Numbered from the stretch's first letter, positions 1-11,830 are shown. The stretch: 64,000 nucleotides of DNA from Rhizophagus clarus (GCA_015698045.1 BLAL01000278.1:434001-498000), one strand, 5' to 3'. Program-made: numbers and translations. Notes: generated from the sequence alone by a model not told the origin.

Positions 1-887
1 TTAAACAACACAATAATAATTTTGGAGTTATAACATTAATAGAATCTCAAAAAGGTTTAAACGACGTTCGTTTTATTTATGTAAAATATAATTCAAGTAT
101 AAGGAACGTACCATTTTTTAAAGCACTTGAAGAATCATTAATTAAACATATAGATACAATTCAACATTTAAGAATATATTGGAAACCTATTACAAAAATC
201 CTTTCATATCTTGTAAATTTATTAAGTCTAGAAATATATTCATCTAATCCATATTATAATACAAATTGGAATCATTTAGAAAATTTATCTTTACCAGTAT
301 TAAAAATTCTAAAAGTTCAAAGAGTTCCATCAAATATTTTAACAAGTTTAATTGAAAATACTAAAGGTTATATTACAGAAATTAGTATTGTAGTTGATGA
401 TAAAAGTCTTATAAGAGCGATTTATCAAAATTGTAAAAATCTTCGATATCTTAAATTATCTTTACTTAATAGGAATATTTTAGAATTGGAAAATTTATTA
501 ATTAATTGTAAATTTTTAAATGGTTTGGTTATTGATGGTTATATGTTTAAATGGAGTGAATTATTTGAAATTTTATATAAATCTTCCCCTGCAGGTTTAT
601 TTAAATTTAAATTTTTTTTTTATTATACTAGAACCCCTGAATTAGAATCTTTAAAATTATTTTTTGATAATTGGAATAAAAGAATTCCTATGCATCCTAT
701 GTTATTACGAACTATACAAATGAATCAATATGTAGATGTGGTTCAATATTTTGATTTGATAGAAAAATATAAAACGAAAGGAATAGTTAAAGATTATTAT
801 AATGATTTGTATGAAAATGATTTTGAAGATTTTGAATGGATTCAAAAAAAAAGAAAATTCATACTTGTACAAAATTTTGTAGATTAA
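1..887 (+). CDS. F-box/LRR-like protein, C-terminal part (5' end outside window)
   Basis: One reading frame is open from base 3 to the TAA at 885-887, about 294 codons, so the gene enters from outside the window; the first internal Met (486) is not the start. The protein has the weak leucine-rich repeat texture (LPVLKILKVQRVP, NCKNLRYLKLSLLNRN) and the ending (FFDNWNKRIPMH, then a YKTKGIVKDYY-like segment) of the large F-box/LRR family typical of Glomeromycotina, here also seen at 26213, 29998 and as a pseudogene near 43.4-44.2 kb. The N-terminal F-box, which would bind Skp1 in an SCF ubiquitin ligase, is not in the window. Family assignment is by recognition of these motifs; the substrate is unknown. 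No lesion is visible in the part present. Confidence 0.75.
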   Translation, partial: KQHNNNFGVITLIESQKGLNDVRFIYVKYNSSIRNVPFFKALEESLIKHIDTIQHLRIYWKPITKILSYLVNLLSLEIYSSNPYYNTNWNHLENLSLPVLKILKVQRVPSNILTSLIENTKGYITEISIVVDDKSLIRAIYQNCKNLRYLKLSLLNRNILELENLLINCKFLNGLVIDGYMFKWSELFEILYKSSPAGLFKFKFFFYYTRTPELESLKLFFDNWNKRIPMHPMLLRTIQMNQYVDVVQYFDLIEKYKTKGIVKDYYNDLYENDFEDFEWIQKKRKFILVQNFVD

Positions 888-1049
888 AAATTTTTCACCC
901 TATATTCTATTTTGATACAATTAATCTTTAAAATTTTTCTAATGTTTTCTTTTATTATATACTGCAATATATTCCATTCTAAAATAAAATCTTGTTGACA
1001 TTAAAATGAAGATAATGTTAAAAATGTAGATTTAATATAATTTTATTTT

Positions 1050-1865
1050 TCAGAAGAAATTGTAAGATTGTTTATTATCTTGTCCTATGGAACTGTAAGA
1101 TTGTCGTCCTTGTTGATTGATAGGGACATGGACATAAGATTGTCGTTGACGTCGTCTAAAGGGATCAGATGATTGTTCTTCGATTATTGAGGTACAAACC
1201 ATGCAACAGAAAAAAGCGACAAAAATTATAAATAATGGAATGAAAATATAGGATAACGGTATAATCGGCCAAGTCCAAGGGATTCTTTCTTGAATTTCAA
1301 TTCTATAAACCGTATCTCCAAAGGTTTTTTGAGTTTTAATAATATAATTATTTCTAGATGTTAAATCAGCGAAATTAAAAAAATACCCAGGCGAACCAAC
1401 CGTTGGAACATCCCAAGAGATAACAAATTGGCTTGAAATATCATCATCCATGGTAAAAGTAACAAAACCCATTATTCCACCAAAAAAATGACTTGTAACA
1501 CTAGATATAGCTTCAGATTCACCATTTAGAATAGAGTGTGGCTCGCAATTTACATCAATAATGCGTTCATAATCATCCGTCGTTATCCAACGACCATCTT
1601 CAAGGTCGACAGTTTCCAAAGTCAAGTTGTAACCACTGTTATTAATGAGAATAATTGATGCACATCGTGAATGATATTCGGTAGCAACTCGATGCGCTAA
1701 GAGAGGGCAACAAATTAAACTTGACCCGTTTGGACAAAAGAATTCGTTATCTTGTCCCTTAATAATATCATATCCAATATTTTCATTTGTATCATATGGT
1801 GCGGAATAAACGAAATTTAATAGAATAATAATATTGATAAAGATAAAGAATAATTTATAAGCCAT
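1050..1865 (-). CDS. secreted type I single-pass membrane protein, unknown function
   Basis: Single-exon 271-residue protein. Residues 1-21 form a signal peptide (hydrophobic core IFINIIILLNF, likely cleavage after VYS|AP). The ectodomain (about 22-200) has cysteines in a CPNGSSLICC segment and N-glycosylation sequons (NGS, NNS, NLT). A strongly hydrophobic segment near residues 203-228 is the likely membrane anchor. The cytoplasmic tail of about 43 residues is basic and repeats an (R/K)QSY motif three times (RQSY, RQSY, KQSY), possibly a sorting or phosphorylation motif. I do not recognise the family. It is transcribed divergently from the acyl-CoA synthetase, with 678 bp between the two start codons. 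Start chosen because the ATG immediately precedes the signal peptide and no upstream in-frame Met is available. Confidence 0.75.
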   Translation of the reverse strand: MAYKLFFIFINIIILLNFVYSAPYDTNENIGYDIIKGQDNEFFCPNGSSLICCPLLAHRVATEYHSRCASIILINNSGYNLTLETVDLEDGRWITTDDYERIIDVNCEPHSILNGESEAISSVTSHFFGGIMGFVTFTMDDDISSQFVISWDVPTVGSPGYFFNFADLTSRNNYIIKTQKTFGDTVYRIEIQERIPWTWPIIPLSYIFIPLFIIFVAFFCCMVCTSIIEEQSSDPFRRRQRQSYVHVPINQQGRQSYSSIGQDNKQSYNFF

Positions 1866-2543
1866 TATTATATATACAGTACATATATTTTTCGGAACGA
1901 CTTAATTTTAAATAATGAGGAGTTAATTTAATTTTGGCTTATATATATATTTTCGGATTATTCAAAATCCCGAAACCCTCTAATTATCGCACAAGCAACA
2001 ACGTGTAAATTATAAATTCGCTGATTGGTCAGAGAATTTACACAAATTTTTTTAACTAAACTAATTAGATTTAATTAATTTTTTAGTTTAAAACAAGATT
2101 GGTAATGATTTTTTTTTTTCCCTTTAATTTTCTGCACGTGAAAATTTTTAAAAGGTAATGCAAAAGTAATTCCGTTTAAAAAGATATTAATCAGATATCC
2201 TTGCAGTATTCATTCTAATACAAACTTAATTTGATATATGTTCATATTAATTAATCAGGAAAGTAATTTTCAAAAATTAATGAATTATTATAATAATAAT
2301 GAGTTTACCGCAATGACGATTGTAAGTGTCCATTCTTTCGTTAAAAATGTACATTCCGATGTACAGTATTCCAAAATTGGAAACCCTTTCAATGAATCGA
2401 AATTAATTTAAAGTTGATTGATAAATAACGGTTTATTGTGTCGCACAAAATCACTGAAAAGTTTTTTATTATATAAACGAACCTAAAAAAAAAAATTTTT
2501 TTTTATTTTTATTTTTACGCATCGAGAAAAAATTTCAATAAAT
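1866..2543. promoter_or_regulatory. shared 5' region of two divergent genes
   Basis: The 678 bp between the membrane-protein start (1865, minus) and the acyl-CoA synthetase start (2544, plus) holds no ORF. Around 2000-2045 an imperfect inverted repeat (cgtgtaaattataaattcg ... gagaatttacac) encloses gattggtc, which carries an inverted CCAAT box. This is a candidate bidirectional promoter; TATA-like sequences are too common in this AT-rich DNA to be informative. Confidence 0.35.
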
Positions 2544-5235
2544 ATGTCATTTTTCCCTAATTTTGATTATAATAAACAAACCGTTATCATTCCTGGTTCA
2601 AAAAGACCCGGACAAACAGGTAACTGATGAACAATTTATTAAAATATTACGTTATAAATTAACTTGGACTTGTATACAAATTATTTGAAACTGAATTTTT
2701 TTTCATAGGTATTTACAGAAACTCGTTTAGCCCAGATAAATTGCTCGAAACACCATGTCCTGAAGTTAACACCGTATTTGATAGTTTTCAATATGGTAAA
2801 AATGTTAATTCTCATATTAAGTTTAGTGTACCCTACAAAAAAGTCACGAAAATAGCAAGTGGAATATAACATTGTGACAAATAGGTAAAAACGAAAATGT
2901 GAAGGATGTGATACCGGTGACAAAAAAAATTAGCCACGTGATTTCGTGACATTTTTTGTTGGGTACGCTGATTTATTACTGCGTCGTGTAATTTATTAAT
3001 AATTTTTTAATACATTCGAATAGCTGTTAGTAAATATGCAAAGAAACCATGTCTTGGTCATCGTCCACTCGATAAAAAGACAGGAAAATATGGAGATTAT
3101 GTTTGGGAAACATACGAAAGAGTTCTTGAAAGATTCACCAATTTTGGAAGTGGATTAGTTCATATTAATAATACTATAGTGAAGAATGGAAAAAAGGATA
3201 AATACACAGTTGGAGTGTGGTCAATTAATAAGCCAGAATTTCACTTAATTATTCAGGCTAATGCAGCTTATAATTTAATTACAGTCCCACTTTATGATAC
3301 ACTTGGACATGATACAATAGAATATTGTACGAATCATGCAGAACTTCAAATTGTTTGTATGACAGCAGATCATATCGCGTCAATGTTAAAACTGGCACCT
3401 AAAGTTCCAAAACTTAAAGTTATAATTTCAATTGATCCATTAGAAGATGCGGCCGAATATGTAAAAGAATGGGCGTCAGAACATAAAATAAAAATTTATG
3501 AATTTTCTGAAGTTGAAAAAATAGGAAAAGAAAATCCTAGGAAATATAATCCACCAACACCAGATGATTTATTTGTAATTCCGTATACATCAGGAACAAC
3601 AGGGGCTCCAAAAGGTGTGATGGTGTCTCATAAAAATATGGTAGCAGTGATTGCCTCAATTACAGCAGTGTCACCAACGTTGCCCGGAGATGTATTTATT
3701 TCTTATTTACCTTTAGCTCATGTATTTGGTATAAATATCGAAATTACTTCTGCTTTTACGGGATGTGCAATTGGATATTATAGAGGAGATATATTTGGTA
3801 TATTTGATGATATAAAAGTATTAAAACCAACTTCATTTCAAAGTGTTCCTAGAATTTTTAACAGGGTTGCTGCTCTATTAAAAAGTCATTCTATTGAATC
3901 AACCGGAATTGTTGGTGCATTGTCGAGAAAAGCCATCAAAGATAAAATGGAAAATTTTGAAAAAACTGGATCTGTAACCCATCCAATTTGGGATAGAATT
4001 TTTTTAAATAAGTTTAGAGATTTCTTTGGCGGAAATGTTAAATTTTTTAGTACCGGAGGTGCTCCTCTCGCTAAAGATGTTATGGATTTCCTTAGAGTTG
4101 CATTTTCTGTTTATTTTCAAGAAGGTTATGGTCAAAGTGAAGGTACAGGATTAGGTTGTGCAACTATGGTTGGTGATTCACAACCATCTCATGTTGGGCC
4201 TCCAGTTTGTTCGTAAGTTATTTTTGTTTAGTATTTTTTTTTTTTTTTTTTTTTTTTAGAAATTATATATTTAAACATAAATCGACGATCTTTTTTTTTT
4301 TCTTTAGAACTGAATTGAAACTTATCGATGTTCCAGAATTGGGATATACAAGTGAAGACAAACCTTTTCCACGAGGTGAAATTTGTGTTAGAGGCAAAGG
4401 TACTATGGTTGGATATTTAAAAGATGAAAAAAAAACTAAAGAAACGATTGATGAAGAAGGATGGTTACATTCTGGTGATATTGGATATATTGATGCTAGA
4501 GGTTGCGTAGTTATAATTGATCGTAAATCTAACATTTTTAAATTATCTCAAGGAGAATTCGTTGCTCCAGAAAAGGTAAATATATTACAATTTAAGAAAA
4601 GTCGTTTAAAGATTAGTTCTAATTAATTTTTTTTTTTTTTTTAGATTGAACAAATTTACTTAAGAAATTTACTGTTAGCACAATTGTTTATTTATGGAGA
4701 TCCATTGAGATCATACCTTGTTGGTATTGTTGTTCCAAATCCTGAATTATTTGTTCCATGGGCAAACGAACTTTTGGGGGGAACATATGAATTTGAAGAA
4801 CTTGTAAAAAATAAAAAAGTACGTGATGCTCTTTTGGATAGTCTGAACCAAGTTGGAATAAAATATGGTTTAAACGGGTAAATTTTTTTTTTTTTTTTTT
4901 TAAAAGAAAAATATATACATTTTATTACTATTAAAGTTGATTATTGGCAATTTTTTTAATTTATATATAAAAGATTTGAACAACTTAAGTCTATCTACGT
5001 CGAACCAAAGGCATTTGCACCCGAGGATGGAATTGTAACTGCGACGTAATATGATTTTTAAATTTTTAATTCATTTTATTATTTTTTTATGATCATTTGA
5101 ATATTAAATCAAAAAAATGATTTCTTTTTTAGATTTAAAACAAAACGTCCAGCTATGACCAAGTTCTATCGAAAAATAATCGATCAACTTTATGCGGATT
5201 ATGATTCTTCACAGACTGTTCATGCAAAATTATAA
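2544..5235 (+). CDS. long-chain acyl-CoA synthetase, probably peroxisomal
   Basis: AMP-forming ligase that activates fatty acids to acyl-CoA through an acyl-adenylate. Seven exons join in phase: 2544-2619, 2709-2795, 3024-4212, 4308-4575, 4645-4877, 4974-5045, 5133-5235, giving 2028 nt or 675 residues, a normal length for the family. All six introns (69-228 bp) have GT..AG ends. Diagnostic motifs: P-loop [11 protein letters not shown] (about residue 242), YGQSEGTG (about 423), [12 protein letters not shown] (about 502) and the fatty-acyl-CoA-synthetase signature starting [13 protein letters not shown] (about 522). The chain ends HAKL; AKL fits the PTS1 consensus (S/A/C)(K/R/H)(L/M), and no N-terminal signal or membrane segment is visible, so a Faa2-like role feeding peroxisomal beta-oxidation is likely. 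Intron 2 carries a small inverted-repeat element. The start ATG is the first in frame and begins a typical N-terminus. Confidence 0.92.
2825..2969. mobile_element. MITE-like inverted-repeat element in intron 2 of the acyl-CoA synthetase
   Basis: The left end (agtgtaccctacaaaaaagt, running on to cacgaaaa) and the reverse complement of the right end (agcgtacccaacaaaaaatg, running on to tcacgaaat) match with few differences over about 27 bp, enclosing about 145 bp without coding capacity. No clear target-site duplication could be assigned. It accounts for most of the extra length of this 228-bp intron compared with the 69-96-bp introns of the same gene. Confidence 0.55.
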
Positions 5236-6699
5236 TTATAAATTATGTAGTATTCATTATGTCTATTATTTTTTTTTTTTCGAATTATTTTTTCGATCGT
5301 ATTATCATAAAGGACGTTCCATTTTAATTGCTCCTTCCAGATTCTACTTGTTCGAAATTTTTATTCGATATATTAAAGTGAACAATTAAGTCTGAATGAT
5401 TTAATAGCAATTTTACAAGAAGTGTATTAATTTTATTGTTTTAAAATTAATATTTTTTTTTTTTTATTTATTAAAAAATAAGGTTTATCACAGGCAATAA
5501 TTTGATAACTAAGAAATTTCTAGAATTTTTTTATTATGTTTAACAAGAAATAGAATTATTGGAAGGGGAGCTGAAAGTCTTCAGCTATTGCTGTAACAAA
5601 CATTACGTGATTTTAAATGGAACTGAAATTAATTATTCTTGTTATTATCATAATAAGCCAGTCATTATAAAGAATGTCGAATACGAGCGGAATGAAGAGT
5701 GATATCCTATTGGTACTATCGAAATTTGCTCATTTTTATCTTATCATATGTTTTTACTTTGAGCTTAGTGATTCTTTTTGTAATTTGCATTAATTGATTC
5801 AATCCCTCACTTAGTGCACTTAGCGAATAGTAACTACAAGCATTTTAAAAATCTTGAATCTTTATCTTTTTCTTCATTAGTTTCTTTATCCTTTGTTTTT
5901 TATTTGGATTAATTTATTTATTTATTTCTCTTTGAGTTTATGTTTTTGGTTGATTTAGTCTTTATAATGTAAAATATGAATTTTGTTTACTGGTTAGTGA
6001 TAGAATGAAAAATTAAACGCTTGTGTGAATTGTAGACAATAAAAATTCTGCGCAACTTGTGATCATCATATATCACATGATTTAACTTAATTCGTGATCG
6101 TGATCAAACAGTTATGTACCGTTTTCACTTTAACTACAAAAATGCAAAAAATGTTGGGGAAGTTCACCCTAGAAGCTGAAAATACATGACAATTTAAACT
6201 TGTAGTATATGTTATTATAAAACTTCTTTTGTGATATGAACAATCTAATCAATCTAATAGAACTTCTAACATTGAAGCCAAGCCAAAACAACTATTTATA
6301 AAGATTTTAGAGATTGATACTAATGAATACTAAATACTTAAAAAACGATTTAACTAGCGTAGATTTTAATTGCTGATATAATAGCGTTAAATGATGACCC
6401 AGAAAACATATCCATGAAGATCGTTGACTTACTAGGTGAAAGTGACGGCTGCTATTATATCTTTATAAAGATTTTTATATTATGCATATGTCATTTCAGT
6501 ATTAATGTAAATCTCTTACAAAGACACGAACCTGTTGAAAACAAAGAGACAGAATACCAGTTGTGGAATTTAATTGCAACTGTCAATTTTATTTTTTACA
6601 AAAAAGAAATGTTTTGGAATTTTAGATACAACCATTTTCTTATGAAAGATATTTTATTACCTTTGATAATTTTTTTTTAACTTTTTTATTCTTACAAAA
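5236..6699. other. intergenic, no gene recognised
   Basis: 3' flank of the acyl-CoA synthetase followed by AT-rich DNA. A perfect 7-bp-stem hairpin (agctgaa..ttcagct) lies near 5569-5587. An 88-codon open frame at 6414-6680 has no recognisable motif and coding-unlike composition. Confidence 0.4.
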
Positions 6700-7330
6700 A
6701 GAGAAAAAAATAAATAAAAATAGAAAGTGATTTCCATTTTATTTTATCAATTTTATTCTTATGAGAAGAGAGTTTTAAATTAAAAAAAATAGGTATTTTG
6801 ATATTCTTTTTGAATTTTATTTAGATACAAATCCATTCTTATTATTGTGAAAAGAGAAAAAATAAATAAATCAAAAATGGAAAGTATTTTCCATTTTTAT
6901 TTTGATAATTTTCAAATTTCAAATATAACCTTCATTTTTATGAAAAAGATCATTAATGGAAAGAGATCTCCATTTTTTTATTTTTAAAAGTCTTTTCGAA
7001 TTTTTCATTTTTACAAAAGAAAATTTCAAATCAAAAACAGAAGGTGGTCATCTTTTTTTTTCTGATTTTTGAATTCTCATTTTTACGAAAAGAGAAAAAT
7101 TCAAATCAAAAATGGAAGGTGATTTCCATTTTTTATTTTTCAAAAGTTTTTTGAATTGTTTGATTCAGCTTCATTTTTACAAAAAGAGAAAAATTCAAAT
7201 CAAAAATGGAAGGTAATCACCATTTTTATTTTTTCTATTTTTTTTGAATTTTTTGATACAAGCTTCATTTTTATGAAAAGAGAAAAATTTCAAACAAAAA
7301 CAGTGTGATTCCCATTTCTAACAGAAAAAA
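6700..7330. repeat. degenerate tandem repeat, about 75-95 bp units with internal hairpins
   Basis: A unit of the form caaatcaaaaatggaaggtg..ccatttttatttt..ttttgaattttt..cttcatttttatgaaaagagaaaaa recurs about seven or eight times; the tggaa(a/g)g core is seen at about 6721, 6879, 6957, 7038, 7113, 7207 and 7301. Each core (aaaatggaa..ttccatttt) is itself a short inverted repeat. Confidence 0.7.
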
Positions 7331-9061
7331 ATTCAAAAAAACGTTAGTTTCACTATACTAACAATATATAAAATTATTTGCGACTTTTTTCATCCAAATT
7401 GGGAATTTTGGTTAGATTAAAAATACGCCCAATTTTTCATTTCAAGGCATGATTGTCAAAAAATTAATGCATTTCAGGATATGATCTTCAATTTTGGTGC
7501 AAAAAATGTCTCAGATAAAAAAAAAGGTGTTTTAATTAAAAGTTATTGAAATTGCGAATGATTATAAATGCCAATTTTTTTTTATTCAAAGCTTTTCTAA
7601 AATATGAAATTCATTAATAACGTAGAAGAATATCTTCTGAAAAGGAACTAAGGCCAATGATGAATACAAAGTTAAAATGATTAGAATTGTATTTATAGGG
7701 AAATAAGTTAATAGACAAGTCCATTAGTGAAGATTAGAATGATCAGTGATAATTTTGGTCCGTCTACTATACTTGATGATGATTAACAAGTGTATGGAGT
7801 TTATGAATAAAAGAAAGTCGTAATTTCCAGGTTGCTTATCGGATTGAATTTCTCCTAAATAATAATCAAAAAGTATGGAAATATATCATGCAATTAAACC
7901 CTGTTACATGGTTTAATATGTTGTATAATTTGTCCGGAGACTTGTCGAATACACTAAAGACTGCAAGAAGTTATGTAAATAACGATAGTATTCGACTGTT
8001 CGTAGAAAGTACAAACTGCCAGCTTCAATTGAACCTGCTATGAATAAAATATATTGCTGGCATAACGAGATTGTAAGTATCCTCCCTAACTTAAGAAGCG
8101 ATAATAACAAAAATTCCTGCAAAACTCCCGCTCTTAGAGGGGAGAGTTCGAAGTATACTTGTGATATACATTATAAATAATTTTTTTAGAGCGAGCAAGA
8201 ACCACAACTCAAACAATGAAGCGCCTCCTGTTTTTGTGTTAGAATAGATCCACGTAAAACAAGTTTGTTTTCCTCGATATTGTAACTAGCACGTAGAAAA
8301 AGAACGTATAGCTATCGGAGATGGGAAAGACGGTCCACCTACTTGATATAAAAAAATTTGTAGACAACAGATAACTACTATAGACACTGATTTCAACAAA
8401 TACTGTATTACCAACATTATTAAGGGATTATACAATAAATCCTCCAAAGGCCAGTGTAGCATATTCTTTTTGTTTAGAAATAAAATAATTGCCTTGATTA
8501 GAGAAATTAAATGAAACCTCAGTAAACATCGTTCATAGATGGACTAAATAAATGATAAGAATTATAAAAAAGAAGAATACTACGATTATGAGCCCTATTA
8601 CTTCTATTGAATGGGAAGAAAAGGGGTTTACTGGCGAGAAGTTTACAAAAGCGGCTCTTATTAATTGCGTGTGTATAACCTAAATATTACATATTATTGA
8701 GGATTTGTTATGTTTTAAAAATATTATTATAACTTCAAGTATAGCTAATTCAATTATTTCTAATCATAATAGGTGACTTAACGAGTTCGGAGGCGGGTGT
8801 TGGAGTGAAAAAAATTCAACGGTATTACTTCGCGGTCGTACTTAAAAATTTTCTTTTAATTTTCTGTGACGTTCACAGTAGTGAAAGGTTTTTTTATGAC
8901 ATTGTTGTCTTTTTTTGAAAGCATCATTAGTTATTACGTAAACAATATTTTTACTGAATTTCTTTTGAAACTAAAGAGCAATAAAAAAAAAAAAAAAAAA
9001 TTCAGAACATAACATTTCAATTATAAAACACATAGAAGATTACCTGACATTTATTGTATAA
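7331..9061. other. intergenic, no supported gene
   Basis: AT-rich sequence with stops in all frames. A short stretch at about 7738-7806 (+) translates to words reminiscent of the DFG-to-activation-segment region of Rhizophagus kinases, but it is too short and broken to call. An A17 run lies at about 8983-9000. Confidence 0.3.
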
Positions 9062-9540
9062 AAATGGAAAGGTTAATAGTAAAAAAAGAGTTAGCTTGTA
9101 GAGTTGGATGTTCAACAACACTAAAGGAAATACCACAACACACAAACTCTTTAGTTAGAGATTGAACTATTGAGTCTTGTATTGGTTTTGATAATTCTTT
9201 GTTATATTCCTTATCTCAAAAATTGGTTGATCAAACCGCTGATGTTTGTTATTTTCATCTCCTACATCATCATCATTTCCATATAAACGCAAAATATTTC
9301 TAACAAAAATTCTTCTTGCATCATCATCAACATCAATACAATCTTTAGCAAAATGAACTTGAAGTTCCTGTGGTCATCCTCGTGGCCATTTTTTCCCACA
9401 ATAAAGGCACTCAACCGCAAAGTGTCCAGCTGTTGCTAAAGGAATCTGAACAAAATGTGCTTAAACAGGATCTTGTGGACATCCACCTCTACTTTTAGAA
9501 GTTGTTCTATTAATGGTGTGGCTTTTTTCTTAGGTGTCAT
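9062..9540 (-). pseudogene. decayed hAT-type transposase, BED-like zinc finger region
   Basis: Reading the minus strand from the ATG at 9540, translation in pieces gives MTPKKKA, then in another frame AGHFAVECLYCGKKWPRG with a following HFAKDCID (the Cys-x2-Cys ... His/Cys pattern of BED-like fingers in fungal hAT elements), then, after stops and a further frame change, SLTKEFVCCGISFSVVEHP, which resembles the (F)(V)xCGIPFxVVEHP block downstream of the finger in hAT transposases. At least two frame changes and several stops make it non-functional. Order and spacing of the blocks fit the family, so the call is reasonable even though each piece is short. The catalytic domain is not present in recognisable form. 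Confidence 0.6.
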
Positions 9541-9599
9541 ACTATTGTACTCAATTTTAGAAAAAAATAAACATATCAAAGTAAAAAAAAAATTATCAG

Positions 9600-9775
9600 T
9601 TTTTCGTAATTCAATTTTATAGAAAAGCTTGGAAAGATTTTTGAGGTTTCGGAAGTGGTTAGAGTTTCGGAAAAGTTTAAGAATTTCAGGATAATTTTGG
9701 TATTTCGGAATAGGTTTCAGAACTAAATTAAAATCTGAAATAGTTTCAGAATTTAAAAATAGTTTCAGACGGCAC
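9600..9775. repeat. TTTCGGA-rich low-complexity repeat
   Basis: Words such as gtttcggaa, tttcagaa and tttcggaaaag recur every 10-25 bp (gaggtttcggaagtggttag, agtttcggaaaagttt, tatttcggaataggtttcag). A similar short stretch is at 32940-32990, suggesting a dispersed repeat family. Confidence 0.45.
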
Positions 9776-10271
9776 CATTAATTATCACCCAATATTAATA
9801 CGCCTAAAAGGATGTTTTTAATTCTATAATTGACATGAAAAGAAATGTGATTAGTAAAATCCTTAACATAAGGAAGGAACATAACTGATTCCTCCTCCAG
9901 AATCAGCAGACCTTAATCAAAGAATTTCACAATAAACATGCACGTGCAAAGATAGGAGTATAGTGTATATTACACAAGGGCACTCCTTTAGGTTTGACAC
10001 GCTCTTCTTCCCCATAAGGCCGTAGCAGTAACAGGGCGTAGCATATTTACGTCAGCATTCAAATACTAACCTTTAGAAACACTAGCACATTTTGGATTAT
10101 CTTGATTTCTTTCACTGATGCACTTTGTTTATCACTAAATATTAACTCTGATTATCAACGCCTAAAAGGACTCGAGTCTTTGCCAGTACTCTAGGTATTT
10201 AGGTTTACGTGAAATGACTAATAATATGATAATAAAAATAATATTAGTCTATCATTAGTAAGGACAAGAGC
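9776..10271. other. intergenic, no gene recognised
   Basis: No open frame of note. The word 'cgcctaaaagga' occurs at about 9800 and 10160, hinting at a diverged duplicated repeat. Confidence 0.3.
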
Positions 10272-10550
10272 TCATATTAATAGTAAGTTATACCTGAAAT
10301 AATCCAAAAAAAAAGGATGAAATGGACCGTGTGTTTTGGCAGGTAGGGTATCAGTGCGAATGGTTTCAGCTGGTGCAAAATTATTTGTCACTTTATTTGC
10401 ACGAAAATGACTTTTCATCTTACTAGCCTTCCAAAGATTCAAGTCCTTATAGTTAATAGGATGAACATGAAACTTTAGATGATCAATATTATCAATAGTG
10501 TTGTTATCATAAATGTCAACCATAAAAATATTAATCTTTCCTAGGAACAA
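10272..10550 (-). pseudogene. CRN (Crinkler) N-terminal-like fragment
   Basis: A 92-codon frame contains VDIYDNNTIDNIDHLKF, spaced before KDLNLWKA. This matches the order VDI..NxTIxxLK........(K/N)xLxLWKV of the ubiquitin-like N-terminal domain of Crinkler proteins. The conserved DELLATR-like and HIHV(I)V-like continuation is not seen; the chain instead runs into unrelated residues and a stop. It is probably a truncated or decayed copy. A better preserved CRN N-terminus lies at 21388-21739. Confidence 0.35.
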
Positions 10551-11183
10551 AAATTTAATAACACTTTTATTTCTAGGAGTAAAGAGTTAAATTGAATATA
10601 CAAATGAGTTAAATGAATTAGAGAAATAAGTTTTGAGAAAATTTTAGAAAGTTTGGAGGTATATATATTTCTTCTGAATCCATAACTAGTAGTTTGCACA
10701 TGAATTTTTCGGTCGTACAAAAAATGTGGTTTTTGACAGACTTTATACTAATGTACAGATACTGATTTATTGAAATATTTTCAAATGTCATTACATAAGT
10801 TTTTGCATTAGTAATATATACTTTTTTGGGAATTTGAAAAATTTTCATTAAGTGGTACTGATATTAAAATTACATCAGTTTCTTTTTTTGTATTAGTAAC
10901 GGACTATCGGACTTCTAATGCAAAAATTTTGCTATCATCAAATTTTTTAAAAAAGCATATCTGAGACCAAAAAAAAAAAAAAATATTTACATCATAGTAT
11001 TAAATAAGTCTTATCGATCCAATCAGCACAAATTATACCGCTGTACTTGCGGTTCATATTTGCTGCTATTCTATTTTCCGCGCATATAATACATTTGTAT
11101 GTTGATGGACGGAAATGGAATTCCACGCGTGTATAGAGTCATTTAAATTTGAAAATTAATTTTCTTTGTTATTTTTAATAGTT
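10551..11183. other. intergenic, no gene recognised
   Basis: AT-rich; a 76-codon minus frame at 10618-10848 has no recognisable motif. A poly(A) stretch of about 15 bp sits near 10970. Confidence 0.3.
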
Positions 11184-11532
11184 TGTTATAATAAAATAAA
11201 TAAATTTAATAGTTTCTTTAAAATCTAAAATACGTAATATATGTTGTAATAAAATAAATAAATATAATAATTCCTTTAAAATTTAAAATACGTAATATAT
11301 GTTATAATATAATAAATAAATTTAATAGTTTCTTTAAAATTTAAATACGTAATATATGTTATAATAAAATAAATAAATTTATTAGTTTCTTTAAAATTTA
11401 AAATACGTAATATATGTTATAATAAAATAAATAAATATAATAGTTTCTTTAAAATTTAAAATACGTAATATATGTTATAATAAAATAAATAAATTTATTA
11501 GTTTCTTTAAAATTTAAAATATGTAATATAGA
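11184..11532. repeat. 58-bp tandem repeat, about six copies
   Basis: Unit: gttataataaaataaataaa, then tttaatagtttctttaaaa, then tttaaaatacgtaatatat. The tacgtaat word occurs at 11231, 11289, 11346, 11404, 11462 and (as tatgtaat) 11520, a period of 57-58 bp. Copies differ by only a few bases, so the array is young. Confidence 0.88.
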
Positions 11533-11599
11533 TTTTTTCGTAAACACAAAACAAAAATTACATTATCCAAGGTATCCTGCAAAAAAAAACAATGACAAC

Positions 11600-11830
11600 T
11601 ACAACCTTTTCATGTTTCTCAATATATTCCTTAATCCTCAGTATTTCCAATCCTTCATCATCTGAGTCAGAATCTGAATCACTTAAATCAACTTTGCTAC
11701 TTGCGGTTATTCAGTTTGTGACCTACAATCGTTTATAGCGACTACGACCTCTTCCGTCAACAAAAGTCCTGTCCACCATATCTTGTTTCCACATACAATA
11801 TCTTGCAGATTTGCGAGCCTCTAATAGTTA
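11600..11830 (-). pseudogene. remnant of an unidentified coding region
   Basis: Minus-strand translation, with two in-frame stops, gives EARKSARYCMWKQDMVDRTF, a glycine/arginine stretch, then a serine/aspartate run (DLSDSDSDSDDEGLEIL) followed by a charged helix (RIKEYIEKHEKV). This is strongly coding-like compared with the surroundings and resembles an acidic linker plus helix, but I do not recognise a family. Confidence 0.3.

Noticed and set aside
4207..4626. Frame starting in the poly(T) region before acyl-CoA synthetase exon 4
   Set aside because: Its first third is intron 3; splicing at 4213/4307 gives the family sequence without a break.
7738..7806. Possible protein-kinase activation-segment remnant (SD-FGPSTILDDD..QVYGV)
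   Set aside because: Only about 20 codons with frame breaks and no second kinase motif in the right place; chance cannot be excluded.
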